This document shows positions 1-10,700 of a stretch of 64,000 nt of DNA, piece after piece; the first letter of the stretch is position 1, and every line of letters starts with the position of its first letter. Under the pieces are notes generated by a model. It was given only the letters and a program-made list of their open reading frames with translations, did no database searches and had not been told where the DNA came from. The DNA comes from Beaufortia kweichowensis (taxonomy: Eukaryota; Chordata; Actinopteri; Cypriniformes; Gastromyzontidae). The translations under genes and the position numbers were made by a program. Location: assembly GCA_019155185.1 (NCBI GenBank), contig CM032808.1:2439185-2503184 (forward strand). The letters run 5' to 3'.

Positions 1-2005
1 ATCGGCATCATCCGTTCAACAAGACTACAGATCAAAGTTCAAAGCACATGATATACACTGAACTCTATTAAACGAGTCGTTTTGATATTGAGTTTGTCAG
101 ATGATGTTCACCTCTTCTTTAAATGTTCATCACAGCATTGAGCGATAGACCGTTATTCTCTTGTAAAGTCTATATTGTTGCCTTGTAATTTCACTTGTGA
201 GTGGCAGATATTCATAAAACTGCTGCAAGTTGATGTCGCCCTGTTTTTTACTCCACTTTTGAGTCTGTGAAGTTCAATTTCTCATCACTGACACCAACTA
301 TTGAAGGGCGAATCCAAAACACACACTGTTAAAGATTGTTCCCACTCTTTGAAATGCCCTCGCGGTTCAAACCTATCCCCTCTTTTTTTTTTTTCGATAA
401 CGCCTGGGTCTCAAAGGTCTGTGAATTAATAAACTGTCTCTCATTATTTCGCGAGGTCAGGAAAGAGACAGCATTTTAGGGACGTTTTAGCAGTCGTGAC
501 GTGTGAAACGTTTGATTTGGATTCCATAATACTAGCTGTAAGTTGTTAAATACCCTAAATCTCAAACTTTATGTGGCTCATAAAAGACATTTTAAAAATG
601 CATAGTTACAATTGTAAATTCAAATCATGCCATATGCCGAATGTAGAAGTGCTCAATCCACACGAGCTTCAGTTCTGGTCTGCTCAGACTACCATGTTTT
701 TAAATGAAAGTGCGTTTTAAAAGCCAGGAAATCTTGTAGTAGAGTTGAAGTCGTGGCTGGATAGTGACGAGCTTTTGTGGATATTATTGGACGTGAGCAT
801 GTGCTGCAGTTGAGGTTTTGTTTGAACGTTGCTGCGGGTCCAGACACGACATTAACAACTTTCTGAAGTGACAAACTTAAAATTGAATAAAAGTCTCCTG
901 TAATAGTACAAGATTGAATTTAGCACTTGATGTCTTATAAAAGTCTGATAAAGCCAGGACATGACAATGTTTTGACCCAAACAGCTTTTATCTTTTCGAG
1001 TTAGTCAGTGTTTTCCTAAGTATTCATCTGTTTGTTTACTTCCAACATTAATCGCTCTCAGCGATAAGCCTGACGGAGGTTCATTCACTGTCAAACGTTC
1101 AGATGTTTGACTGCTGTTGTCAGTTTTTCAAAGTATAGACTGAAATTCACGTTCTGTTGGTGCGATGCACATATACGGCTCGTCAAAGCATTTCAGACCG
1201 CATGCATGAACATTGAGATCTTTGTAAAGATGTTTGTCGTCTCGCTGTTAAATTTCTTTGGTTTTCACACTCTTACACAAAACGCTGTCTGGTGTGGCGA
1301 CTGTTTTTAGGGTCGGTTCTCTGTTGGGTCACGATGTTTTGGACCCAGTCATGTTGTGTTAGTGTGTGTGTGAGCTCCAGACAACACAGTGTGACTGAAT
1401 TCACACAGCTGGACATGAATGAAGCCACATTAAACTGTATATATATTCCTGTAAATATTGGCTGTTGGAGAACTAGATAGACTACTTTTTCTGAATCCAG
1501 TCTTTTTATTTTATACCGCATTTTTCTCAGTTGTGTTGTTGGAGGTCAGAGTTATCGAAAACCAACTGCAGGAACCTGAAATTTGTACCAATTTCAAAAT
1601 AATGTCTTTGGTTACTTGTACATAATTTTAACTCGAATAAAAATTGCTACTTTGAGTACTTCTTATGTTGTCATCTTTGAGTTCAATCTGTGTTTATGAA
1701 GATCAGCATCACTAATACTTTTGCTCTGTAAACTTTTGTTTATTCTGTTGTTTGTGCTATAGACATTTAGAATTGAGTGATATTGAGTAACCAAATATTA
1801 CAGAAACGTTCTGTTTCACTTGTTTCCTATAAATTGCATCAAAAATGTAGTTTTGAAAGTATGAAATGTGAATTAAAGAGAAAGATGCACATTTTGTTTT
1901 CTTCTCAAAATATTTATTTGTAGCGTTATAATCAACAATCATTCATTCAGAAATAATACTTTTTTACTAATATGTAACTAGAATGCACAAAAAACAGAAA
2001 TTAAG
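1..2005. other. 3' flank of the atoh1-like gene, no gene seen
   Basis: AT-rich unique-looking sequence downstream of the bHLH gene, which lies on the minus strand. The short open frames here have no recognisable domain and no codon bias. The mouse Atoh1 autoregulatory enhancer lies about 3.4 kb 3' of that gene; the matching distance here falls outside the window, so its presence cannot be judged. Confidence 0.5.
1913..1918 (-). terminator. Second candidate poly(A) signal for the atoh1-like gene
   Basis: AATAAA on the minus strand, about 130 bases past the TAA stop. It lies inside an AAATAAATA stretch. It is an alternative or backup to the nearer signal at 2006-2011; the sequence alone does not show which is used. 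Confidence 0.4.
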
Positions 2006-2011
2006 TTTATT
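2006..2011 (-). terminator. Candidate poly(A) signal for the atoh1-like gene
   Basis: AATAAA on the minus strand, only about 35 bases past the TAA stop at 2048-2046. Use of this site would give a very short 3' UTR. The motif is common by chance in AT-rich sequence. Confidence 0.45.
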
Positions 2012-2045
2012 AAAAATACAAAACCCCCAGAATTAAATAAGTGAA

Positions 2046-2636
2046 TTATCTTGTGCCATTGCTTCTTTCCACCAAGTTCATTTCAAAGTCTTCAGGTGTT
2101 TTGTGGTCACAGCAATTTGTGTGTCCAAAACTCCCAGAAAATGCATTTATAAGACAAGTAGAAGTTTTCTGCTCCAGTTTATTTTTCTCTCCTTCTGAAG
2201 TCTCCATTGAACTGTTGATGATCACCCGCTCCTCCACACCCTTCATTAATGTCGGGTAACTGAATTCCGGGTCACAGTCTCTTTCCTCCAACAGCTCGCT
2301 CAGAGTGCTGATGTAGATCTGTGCCATCTGCAGCGTCTCAGACTTTGACAGCTTCCTGTCGCTCTCCACGTTAGGAATGACGCTCCTCAGGCGATCGAAG
2401 GCCACGTTTAACCCCAGCATCCTCCTCCTCTCCCGGGCGTTTGCGGCCAGTCTGCGACGTCTCCGGGCTCTGGCGACGACGCTCTGGTCGTCATCGGGAT
2501 ATGTAAGTCCCGTGAGCCGGAGCTGGACGAGGGTGCACGGGTCACATCTCATCCTGCCCTGTGTGTGTTGCTCTAAACAGGCTGTCTCGGTCTGTCTCCA
2601 GATGAACTGTGCGCAGGAGCCGTCTGGACGGAGCAT
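2046..2636 (-). CDS. atoh1c: Atonal-family bHLH transcription factor (atoh1c-like), intronless
   Basis: Proneural transcription factor of the Atonal family, expected to pair with an E protein and bind E-boxes in the nucleus to drive neural or hair-cell progenitor fate. The 196-residue frame is intact and has no intron, as in vertebrate Atoh1. The bHLH domain covers about residues 58-117. It has a basic run (ARARRRRRLAANARERRR), the Atoh1-type helix 1 and loop (GLNVAFDRLRSVIP), then KLSKSETLQMAQIYI and LSELL in helix 2. It resembles Atoh1 more than Atoh7, because helix 2 reads MAQIYI where Atoh7 has MALSYI. Residue 74 is Leu where ATOH1 has His (MHGLN), and KLSKS replaces the usual KLSKY. The flanks are short (about 57 residues N-terminal, 79 C-terminal), well below mammalian ATOH1 at about 350. 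The start has A at -3 and follows a TATA box and initiator. Family assignment is firm; the choice of atoh1c over atoh1b is from memory of fish paralogs and needs a tree. Confidence 0.85.
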   Translation of the reverse strand: MLRPDGSCAQFIWRQTETACLEQHTQGRMRCDPCTLVQLRLTGLTYPDDDQSVVARARRRRRLAANARERRRMLGLNVAFDRLRSVIPNVESDRKLSKSETLQMAQIYISTLSELLEERDCDPEFSYPTLMKGVEERVIINSSMETSEGEKNKLEQKTSTCLINAFSGSFGHTNCCDHKTPEDFEMNLVERSNGTR

Positions 2637-2656
2637 GATTCACTTCACTGGATGAT

Positions 2657-2663
2657 GGACTGA
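2657..2663 (-). promoter_or_regulatory. Initiator motif, likely atoh1-like transcription start
   Basis: On the minus strand this reads TCAGTCC, a full match to the YYANWYY initiator consensus, with A+1 at 2661. It lies 33 bases past the first T of the TATA box and would give a 5' leader of about 25 bases before the ATG. This is inferred from motif spacing, with no transcript data. Confidence 0.45.
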
Positions 2664-2686
2664 TGCTCCGGAGGACAGAAGAGCTG

Positions 2687-2694
2687 TATTTATA
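2687..2694 (-). promoter_or_regulatory. TATA box of the atoh1-like gene
   Basis: TATAAATA on the minus strand inside a locally GC-richer context (ACGGGG before, CAGCTC after). It lies about 50 bases upstream of the ATG, with a matching initiator downstream. The spacing is close to the usual TATA to +1 distance, so this is a credible core promoter. Confidence 0.6.
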
Positions 2695-2755
2695 CCCCGT
2701 CTGATGAGGGGTGTGTGAGGGTCGTGTGCGCTGAGAAATGAATAGAAATGAGTGT

Positions 2756-2762
2756 CTTTGAT
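2756..2762 (+). promoter_or_regulatory. Possible TCF/LEF site upstream of the atoh1-like gene
   Basis: CTTTGAT matches the TCF/LEF core (CTTTGWW), about 95 bases upstream of the predicted start. Wnt input to Atoh1 is known in mammals. A 7-base match is weak evidence by itself. Confidence 0.2.
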
Positions 2763-3833
2763 AGTGACCACAGGGAGTCTATTAAACCAGTTCATCAAAA
2801 GTGGATTAGATACGTGTGAATGATCACTGACTGGACCTCCTGACACTAACATGTAAACATGCGTTACTTCTGCTTTTCTAAAACAACTTTAGATGTGTGG
2901 AAAACATTTTATTACAATGTTCACCTTTCTAAAATAAACAGTGAATCTCACAAATGCAAAGAAAAATACAGTATTTTTTTCAAAGTGACCATCAGATTGT
3001 CTAGTTCCCGTGTATATTAGACACTTGTTGGCTATTATTTCCTTATTTACTTAAATTTATACATTATTCAACAAAACAACAGATTTGAGTATAAGTCTTT
3101 CAATCAAAACAGTTTAAAGGTTAAAACATAAGTGTGACAATTTGTAATAGCTGTGTATATTCTAAATATGGAGGCAATTCCAGGGTCAAAACTTTACTAA
3201 TGCCCCGTTAATAGTCTAGACATCAGAAATATATCAGTCTTTATGCGAGTTACCTGTTTTAACCTGTTAATTGTCACCGTTCCTCAGGAGGAACACCAAT
3301 GTTATTTCCCTGTTTACTTGAATATTTCATAGTTGAATTTTAATCTAATCATGACAAACTATAAATTGATGGAAAGGTATAAGACTCATATAAGAATTTT
3401 CATAAAAATTAACATAAACAAAAAAATGTATTAAAAAATTGTAATGTTACTGTAATTTATAAAAATACCTAAAATGAAAAAAAGTTTTTAGAAGACATAA
3501 AAATGTAAAAAAAATATCTAAAAATACAAAACATTTAGTTCAGATGTGCATTTTTATATGTATACCCAATTTTTGCTGTGACGGTTATCAGGTTAAAAAA
3601 AAGGATGTTATGAATGTGACATAAAAACACATTTTTGAGAGCCAACATACTTTGTAGAATTTCTGTGAATTAAAATGCACAAACCAGAAGCAATAATACC
3701 CAACAAATGAAGAAGAAGTGACTCTTCATATAACATAAAATAGTTCTTTTATTTAATTTTCATGTGTTCATTTATGAGGAATATAAACTGTTATGGATGG
3801 GACAATTCTGAAAACCGTGTGTAAAATCATGCT

Positions 3834-3990
3834 GTAAACATAAACAAATGCATGCTTTAAAACCAAATTTTGACATCTGAGCTATCAGTATGATGAAAAC
3901 CTTTGGTAAAGTTGGTAAGGTTGACATTTGCATGGATTTTCCCATAGACAAAATAAAACTAATATGTACCAGAGACACAAGAATAGTATC
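3834..3990 (+). repeat. Fragment of a dispersed MITE family (copy 1)
   Basis: Shares a string of short matches, in the same order, with 7625-7790 and with the inside of the inverted-repeat element at 20067-20598. The shared pieces are TTTTGACATCTGAGCTATCA, GATGAAAACCTTTGGTAAA and GACATTTGCATGGA. This copy has no visible terminal repeats, so it is probably a decayed fragment. Confidence 0.55.
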
Positions 3991-4329
3991 AGGTGATGTA
4001 TACACCATGGTATTTTCTATAGGTTTTTTTAAAGATACCTCAAAGAAAATCTGAGTAATACTGTGTTGCTTCTTGTTTTTTTACAGTACACTAGCAGTAA
4101 TATTAAAGTGTATTTACACTCGGCTCCAGAAGCTGAACTCAGTCTATTCATATAATCTGTTCTTTGTATAGGAGATATTCTCAGGCAATAATGTGCAGTT
4201 CATAAAGGTCTAATTGACAGGCAACATCCGCAGCATTCAGTCTAATCCAATTATGTGCAGAACACACACGGCCAGCGCAGACCATCCTAACCACACACAC
4301 ACACTTCACATACTGCAATATTCAAGAGC

Positions 4330-4720
4330 AACAAAAGAAGATTCACTTAGCTCATGGAGGGGGTTATATTCATGCTCTGCCCGTGATGCGGCTGGCCAGG
4401 TCTTGGCACACTTCACATATTAAAGCTAATGAAGCGCCTCATTGAGGCGAGGGCGCGGGCCCGAGATCAAACCGGCACGGGGTGGGTGCGTTTGGGGGAA
4501 CCCCATGTAGAGAGTAAACTGGGGTGGATTCACGCCTGTCAGAGCGAAACCAGCCCGAATGAAAGCAAATTTCATTGAGGGGATTAGTGACACAGGATGA
4601 ATCGGCGGTAGCAGTTTCTTTTCACGTGGTGCCAATGAAGCCACATTTTTAAAAGCTGCACGAGCCAAAACCCCGAGCTGTCCACATTGCTGCAAGAGAC
4701 ACTTGTCACAATTCATTAAA
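4330..4720. promoter_or_regulatory. Candidate conserved noncoding element upstream of the atoh1-like gene
   Basis: A low-repeat block with clearly higher GC than its surroundings, about 1.7-2.1 kb upstream of the bHLH start. It includes TAATGAAGCGCCTCATTGAG, in which CAATGAGGCGC-like sequence partly repeats in inverted form, and an ATTA-type homeodomain core. No frame in it looks coding. The assignment rests on composition and position only. Confidence 0.3.
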
Positions 4721-4786
4721 TCTCAGCGTACACCCCGAGATGAGCTAGATGATGTGCCAGAAATACACCATCATGAACAGGTTTCT

Positions 4787-4983
4787 GTTTCATGTCTTCT
4801 TTGAGCAATGTAAAAATAATTAAAATAAAAAACATTATACCAGGGTATAAAAAGAAATTACAGCTTTATTTTTATAGTCATTTTACAAAAGTTTCATGTC
4901 TTCTTTTGAGTACATTTAAGTAAAATAATTAAAATAAGAAATTGCTGTATCACCACAGTATAAAAAGAAATTACAGCTTTATT
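4787..4983 (+). repeat. Two-copy local direct duplication
   Basis: Copy 1 (4787-4872) and copy 2 (4891-4983) both start with GTTTCATGTCTTCTTT, share AATAATTAAAATAA in the middle, and end with GTATAAAAAGAAATTACAGC followed by TTTATT. The period is 104 bases. The copies have drifted in the middle, so the duplication is not recent. Confidence 0.75.
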
Positions 4984-5018
4984 ATATATATATATATATT
5001 TGTTATAATATATATATT
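4981..5018 (+). repeat. (TA)n-rich simple repeat
   Basis: Alternating TA interrupted by TTTGTTA. It directly follows the second copy of the local duplication. Confidence 0.8.
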
Positions 5019-5337
5019 ATAAGACCTTGAAAACAAGAAAATACAGCAGACAAAAAAATCAACATTATTTCTCTTTTTAAACATGTTTTCTTCACCACAA
5101 AAAACACTATTTGTCAGTGTGAAGTTGAAGCACAGTTAGGTCAAAAAGCGAGACAATTATTAGAATCTAACAAGCAGGTCAAGCTTAGAATGAAAAGTTA
5201 CAGAAAATTAAAGAAAATTACATTTTGGAATACAGTCTTATAAAAATGCAGAGCTAATACTTACAGCCTACAAATGTCAAATTTTCACAGCTTTGTATAC
5301 TTTTAAGATGAAAATAATACAGTCACTTCTTTTGTTG

Positions 5338-5769
5338 TGTCACGGAGCCGATGCCTTCAGCATCGGATTCCCCCCATCACGTCACCCGTTCCCTGTCACC
5401 GGCATATTAAAAGACTCTAATTCCCATCATGCACTTCACCCGCGCACCTGTTCACGATCTGTAATCTTGTTTAGCACTAGTTATTTTGTTATCACCCGCA
5501 CCTGTTTTCTGTCATTAGGGGTTTATTGTTTGTTGTATTTAATGTCTGCTTTTAGTTTGAGTCTAAACGGTATTGTTGTTAGTTTGGCTGTGTGGGGTTT
5601 TGTTTTATGTTACTCGCTACTTCCTGGATGTACTCTGTGCCTGTAATTACCAAACTTGTGATGGTCTCCTCTTGAGTGAGGCCTGTAAACCTGTTCTGCT
5701 ACGAGCTCAGTAAAGACTTGTTTGAGATTATCTCGTGTGTTCTGTCTGATCTGACCCTGCACTGTAACA
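5338..5769 (+). mobile_element. Solo LTR with perfect 5-bp target duplication
   Basis: A 432-bp unit that starts TGTCACGG and ends CTGTAACA, with the TG...CA ends typical of LTRs. It is flanked on both sides by TGTTG (5333-5337 and 5770-5774), an exact 5-bp duplication. No primer-binding site or internal coding sequence follows, so this is a lone LTR left by recombination between the two LTRs. Near the 5' end CCGATGC (5348-5354) pairs with GCATCGG (5360-5366) as a perfect hairpin. A poly(A)-like AGTAAAGAC lies near the 3' end. Duplication size and ends fit a Ty3/gypsy-type or endogenous-retrovirus LTR; I cannot name the family. The open frame across it (5293-5646) has no protein features and is rejected. 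Confidence 0.85.
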
Positions 5770-5774
5770 TGTTG

Positions 5775-6229
5775 ATGGTTGTGAAAGTAACTGAAATTAA
5801 GAATGTCAAGTGTTAATGTATAGTATACCATAATTTTTTTTTACGTTTTATGTGTAATCACAAATTTACCATGGTTTTACTATAAAGGTAGTTATGATAC
5901 ATTTTAACTAGGGTTATTTAAAGGTGTTATTAATATCCCAAAAACATTGTTATTACAATCAAACCTAAAGCTGTTTTGTGGCATACATGACCCTTTTATC
6001 ATCCCAGGCCTTTAATATCTTTTCTATAGCTATTTTAATTTTTACCTGCTCATCCACAATACATCTAGCTCATCCGTTTCCTTCTTAAGTCAGCTCTCTT
6101 AATGATATTGACTTCATTAATATGCCCCCAAACAAAAACATTATTCACCTAATCCATGTTATTGACGTCATAAATATGCTTACAAAAACAACAACCCAAA
6201 ATGTGTGTATTTTGCAGGTTAAGATTTTC
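5775..6229. other. Intergenic, nothing recognised
   Basis: AT-rich sequence between the solo LTR and a GC-richer block. No coding or repeat signal that I can support. Confidence 0.4.
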
Positions 6230-6590
6230 CCTGGATTATCAATGTCAGGTGTGAAAGCTCTTTCTCTCTCGCATCATTCATTCCCTCACTAGACATCTGG
6301 ACATCTAGGGAATTGTATAAGCAGCAAGATTCCGAGCATTTCCAAGAAGTGGGTGGATGAGAGAGAGAGGTGGGACGGCACGGGAGCGCTGACCCCTGAC
6401 CTCTGCTCGCTCCTCTCTAAAGGTCATCTGCTTCTCTCTGACCTCTCATTCGTTTCATTTCACACTGCTGGGAGTCGACGGGCCGCTGTATGTGTGCCCA
6501 GAGCTCTACGGCCCAATTACCAGCCATCGATTAGTCTGATCACTGATGTGCGAGTGTGAGAGTTCAGTCAAGTCTGTGATAAGCCATCAT
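6230..6590. promoter_or_regulatory. Candidate regulatory block with four nuclear-receptor half-sites
   Basis: GC-richer, low-repeat block. TGACCCCTGACCT at 6390-6402 reads as a DR1 (AGGTCA, one base, GGGTCA) on the minus strand. AGGTCA at 6421-6426 and TGACCT at 6439-6444 bring the count to four half-sites in 55 bases. CCCAATTACCAGCCATCGAT (from about 6512) looks like dense homeodomain-type sequence. Function is inferred from motifs only. Confidence 0.35.
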
Positions 6591-7074
6591 CTGTATGTGT
6601 GTATTTAAAAAAAAACACTAATGAAATCAATGTTTTCATGTAAAGAGTGGATGTGTGTTTACATGTGGTTTTTCCTGTTTACCCCGTCTGGCTGATCAGG
6701 GTACAGAGGTTTGTTTCTTCTTGTTTATCTCAGTATAGTTATTCTGTTCTTCTCTCCAAGATAATTGCTCTATGTTTCCAAGTTTCTTCAGATTGTTGCA
6801 CGTTGAAACAACTGTTATTTTACAACCTGTTCCTTTAGTCCCCAGAGAGATTGCCAGGCTGAACATGATTTCTTCTGTGGGTTGTTATTCAGTAAAATAT
6901 ATTTTTACACGTGTACTCGTAAAATATAAGCTTTTTCCTTAGTTCTCTGTAGAAACGAGCAGCTTCTGGGAACATTTCTTTGCTTTTGTTTTGTTTGTTC
7001 TATCAGTTCTCTATTATTTAACCCATTCTATTCATATTTAATCGTGAAAAGAGTGACTAGGACCCAATGCAAAG
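6591..7074. other. Intergenic, nothing recognised
   Basis: T-rich sequence leading to the TCTA microsatellite. No supported gene. Confidence 0.4.
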
Positions 7075-7191
<117 letters not shown>

Positions 7192-7624
7192 AAAACAGCA
7201 CTTGACTTTATTCTGGCTTTTAAAGGTCTGGAGAGATCTTGGAGATCTTGATCTTTCTGTTAGCTCTTCAAACTCCTGCAAACAGACATTAGACATTTAT
7301 GGATTGCCTTTATTGTTTTATCACTATTATTGTATTAGTTTAATTCAATCATCTCTCATGGAACTTTGTAAAGATAACATCAGTTGTGCACATATAACAA
7401 AGCAAATAAACCATTATAAATCGGAAGACTATTACAGAGACAATTCATTTCAGTGGTATGGATGTGACATTTGCAGTCAAAACCTGAAATACATTTTCTT
7501 AGAGAATGTATTTATTACCAATATATTGAACCTGAATTTGTTTTTTATTTTCATATGAATTTTATATTTTTGAATCATATTTCAAGAGACAACATACTTT
7601 TTAGGACTTTATCTGAGTATTAAA

Positions 7625-7790
7625 TATCATGCTTTAAAATTTTGAAAGAGACATGGGTATTAAAAAAACACCAAATATTGACAACTCAGCTATCAATGTG
7701 ATGAAAACCTTTGATAAAAACTTTATTTTTTCATGGTTAGATTAACATTTGCATGAAATTGCTCAGGTAAAATAATTATATTCTAAAGTA
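7625..7790 (+). repeat. Fragment of a dispersed MITE family (copy 2)
   Basis: Second copy of the family seen at 3834-3990, sharing ATTGACAACTCAGCTATCA, GATGAAAACCTTTGATAAA and AACATTTGCATGAAATT in order. No terminal repeats are visible. Confidence 0.55.
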
Positions 7791-10700
7791 ATAGAATCAA
7801 AGAATCGATCTGAGACTTTTAAAATATCATGTCATTGAGATGGTCTTTGGTATGAGACGTTAGAAAATTAGATACCTTTAAGTTTTCTTATTTAATGCAC
7901 CAAATAATCAGTAATAACTGTGATGAAGCTTTGATATAGGCACAGAAAAACATCAAGAGATGTTTCTGGCTCTGTAAAGCGCCTTTGATTCTTACATCCA
8001 CAAAGGAAAATCAAGGCCAATTTTAAAAGGAATATCTGCACTGTTGAAAAATGTGGCTTTTGTTTTACTTCATAGTGTAATGCAATAGAAATGTAAAAGA
8101 GCTTGATTGGACATGCTGCATGTTAATGACATTTATTAACAAGAATGTGTTTTTAAAGGGATTCATACAATGAAAACATGTCAAATTTTAGCACCTTAAT
8201 CTTTCAAAGTTGATGTGTGAAACATCCTTGACTTGAATAATCTGTGTTGAGTCTGATGTTTGCCAGTTAATAAACCAGCAGGATTCATTTTTAAACACGC
8301 ATTACCATCCTAAAGCATGAATTCATATATTATTTACAGTGTTGATCAATGTTTTTTGAAGCATGTCAAGCTGAGGGCAATTACGAGCCGCCCAAGAGTG
8401 TTTGTTTTCCAATAGGGTCATAAAAGAGAGATTGTTTTTGCATGTGTATGTTATAGTTAAAAAACAAACTGATTAATATCAGTCAATATATTCAAGTTTT
8501 TGCTAATTAAATAAACTGGTTATAGGTATATTCACGGCACAAACTAGGTTAGCAGTAGAAATAATGTTGCAAACTGCTGCTTTGCAATAAAGATGATGCC
8601 GGTCTCCATTTCATAAATACATGTAAAGCCCTTCTGTTTCTTTGCCAGTGTCTGTGCTATTCCCTGACCTTGAATCCTGTTTTAGTCCATCTGTCAGACT
8701 ACATTCAAAAAGCAGCCAGTCACACACATCAACAGCAGCTCAGTCTCATGCATAAGTCGGATTGTTCTACGTTCATATTTTATATTTGTATTCAGTAACT
8801 CAAATGTGTCTGCATTGCTCTTGCCTAGAGACATAACAGGGTTGCGAGCGTTGAGTCAACGCTATTCCTGTAAATGCTCAGACGATGTTTGGCAGTAGAG
8901 TACAGGGCCATTTATCTCCGGCAATAAATGAAAGTGGCTCAGCATCTCTCTGGAGATGACTGTAAAATGAACGAAGAGCCGTTTTGTGCGCAAGGTCACA
9001 TCATCGTTCTCCACCGTACATTAGCATTTTTATTCACTATTTGACAGAACAGCTCATGCGTTCAGCCCCTGCGCACATTTCCGTGTAAATAACGTTATTA
9101 TGAGAGATATATTCAGATAACTCAACTATATGCCACTAGTTTATTGCTGAGCAGTTAAACATATCTCCTGTCTTCATTCATGGCTTGATTTAAAGTCATG
9201 ATGATGTTTCAAAACATCGTAACAAAACGATACCTTTTGCTAGTTTGGTCCAATTTGATGTTTTTTTTGGCCAAGACCCGCCCACAGAAGACCGTTTGAG
9301 TGACATTTAAAACAGCCAATCACCTCTCTGCAAAAGTTTTCCTAGCCAAAAAGTTGATCAACAAGCAAAAACTAACTGCACGGCAGTGCTAGTGTGTGAT
9401 TGGCACTAAAATATGCACGTAAACTTTATAATTTCTGATTATTTCACAAATACAATGCCAAAAACAAAGCAAAACTTAAAGTTCTGTCTGTAAGGATTTG
9501 GTTTACTTGCCACTAAGTCCCTTAAACAAAACTTCTGCCAAACTTCTGTACCAACTGTGTACCCAGTAAACACTTTGTTTCCAGGTAGACTGATAAAAAA
9601 CCTGCCAGACTGAGAAAGAGTTTGCCAGTTCTGTATGCAGTAGATTATTTATTATTACACACCAAACAAAAGACTGTATTTTTGTCTTTGTTATTTTTGT
9701 TAATTATGTGAGAGAGTAAATATTTATCGAAGTAGCAAGATTTTTTTATAATAGAATAAAACACTTTAATAATTTTAAAGGAACACAACAGTATACTATA
9801 CATTTTGCAGAATGTCTGGGTTTACTCAAAAGCACAAAAGGTTCATAATGACCATGTCTGGAGTCATTGCTCATTTGCAGTGGCTTAAAGAGGTTAAAAT
9901 AAACTTCAAAAACCAATAAATCATAAAATGTTTGTATGTTGGAATCCTGTAGGGTAAACACAATTAGTGCACTGTTAAAAATGACATCTTTGTTGTGTTT
10001 GAGAGATTGCATAAGTAACATAATGTGCATGTTCTTGCTGTACCTCAGAGAGATATCACGAAATGTTATTGAAACAATTTTTTTACATAAATAAAATAGT
10101 TTTATTATGAATGTAGATTTTATTTAAGATATACAATTTCATTCAATTGTTATTTAAAAATACATATTTTGTTATATTTAAGAAGTAAAATCCCTAAATT
10201 CATATCTGTGGTCCTACAAAAATGGTTGTTGCCCCTTTAAGAAAAGTGGATTACTTCCTGTTTGTAAAGGTCACTGCAGGTAGGGATTGATCTGTATGGT
10301 GAGTACATTCTTTCTTATTAAATTGACCAAATTGAGCTAAATCTTTCATGTGAAATGTTTTATAATTACAAAATACAGTCGAAATACTTGTTAATTTTCC
10401 AAAATGTTGCTTGATCTTGAAATGATGATGAAGGCTCATTTGTCTGTGGTGTGCTGGCTTTCTTGTTTATTTATTTATTTTAAATCTGATTTTTAAATAA
10501 AACAATACAATTTTCTTAAAGTAGTTTTTACAATTATTTCCTTTCATTTTAGAAGAAACCAGAATTTTACTGGCAAATACTGGTAACACCATAGACACCA
10601 GTCATCAGAGTCACCAGTATTTGAAAATCATTATTATTTCTTATTTTACAATCTAAAAGTTTTTAAGCTTTAATTTGACTGAATATATTATATTAAACGA

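Larger units (their letters stand above)
2763..4786. other. Upstream region of the atoh1-like gene, mostly AT-rich
   Basis: No gene seen. 3410-3600 is very A/T-rich. 3834-3990 is a repeat fragment listed separately. 4330-4720 is a distinctly GC-richer block, also listed separately. Confidence 0.4.

Noticed and set aside
5293..5646. 117-codon frame with hydrophobic stretches
   Set aside because: It lies in the solo LTR and crosses its 5' boundary; no domain and no gene context.
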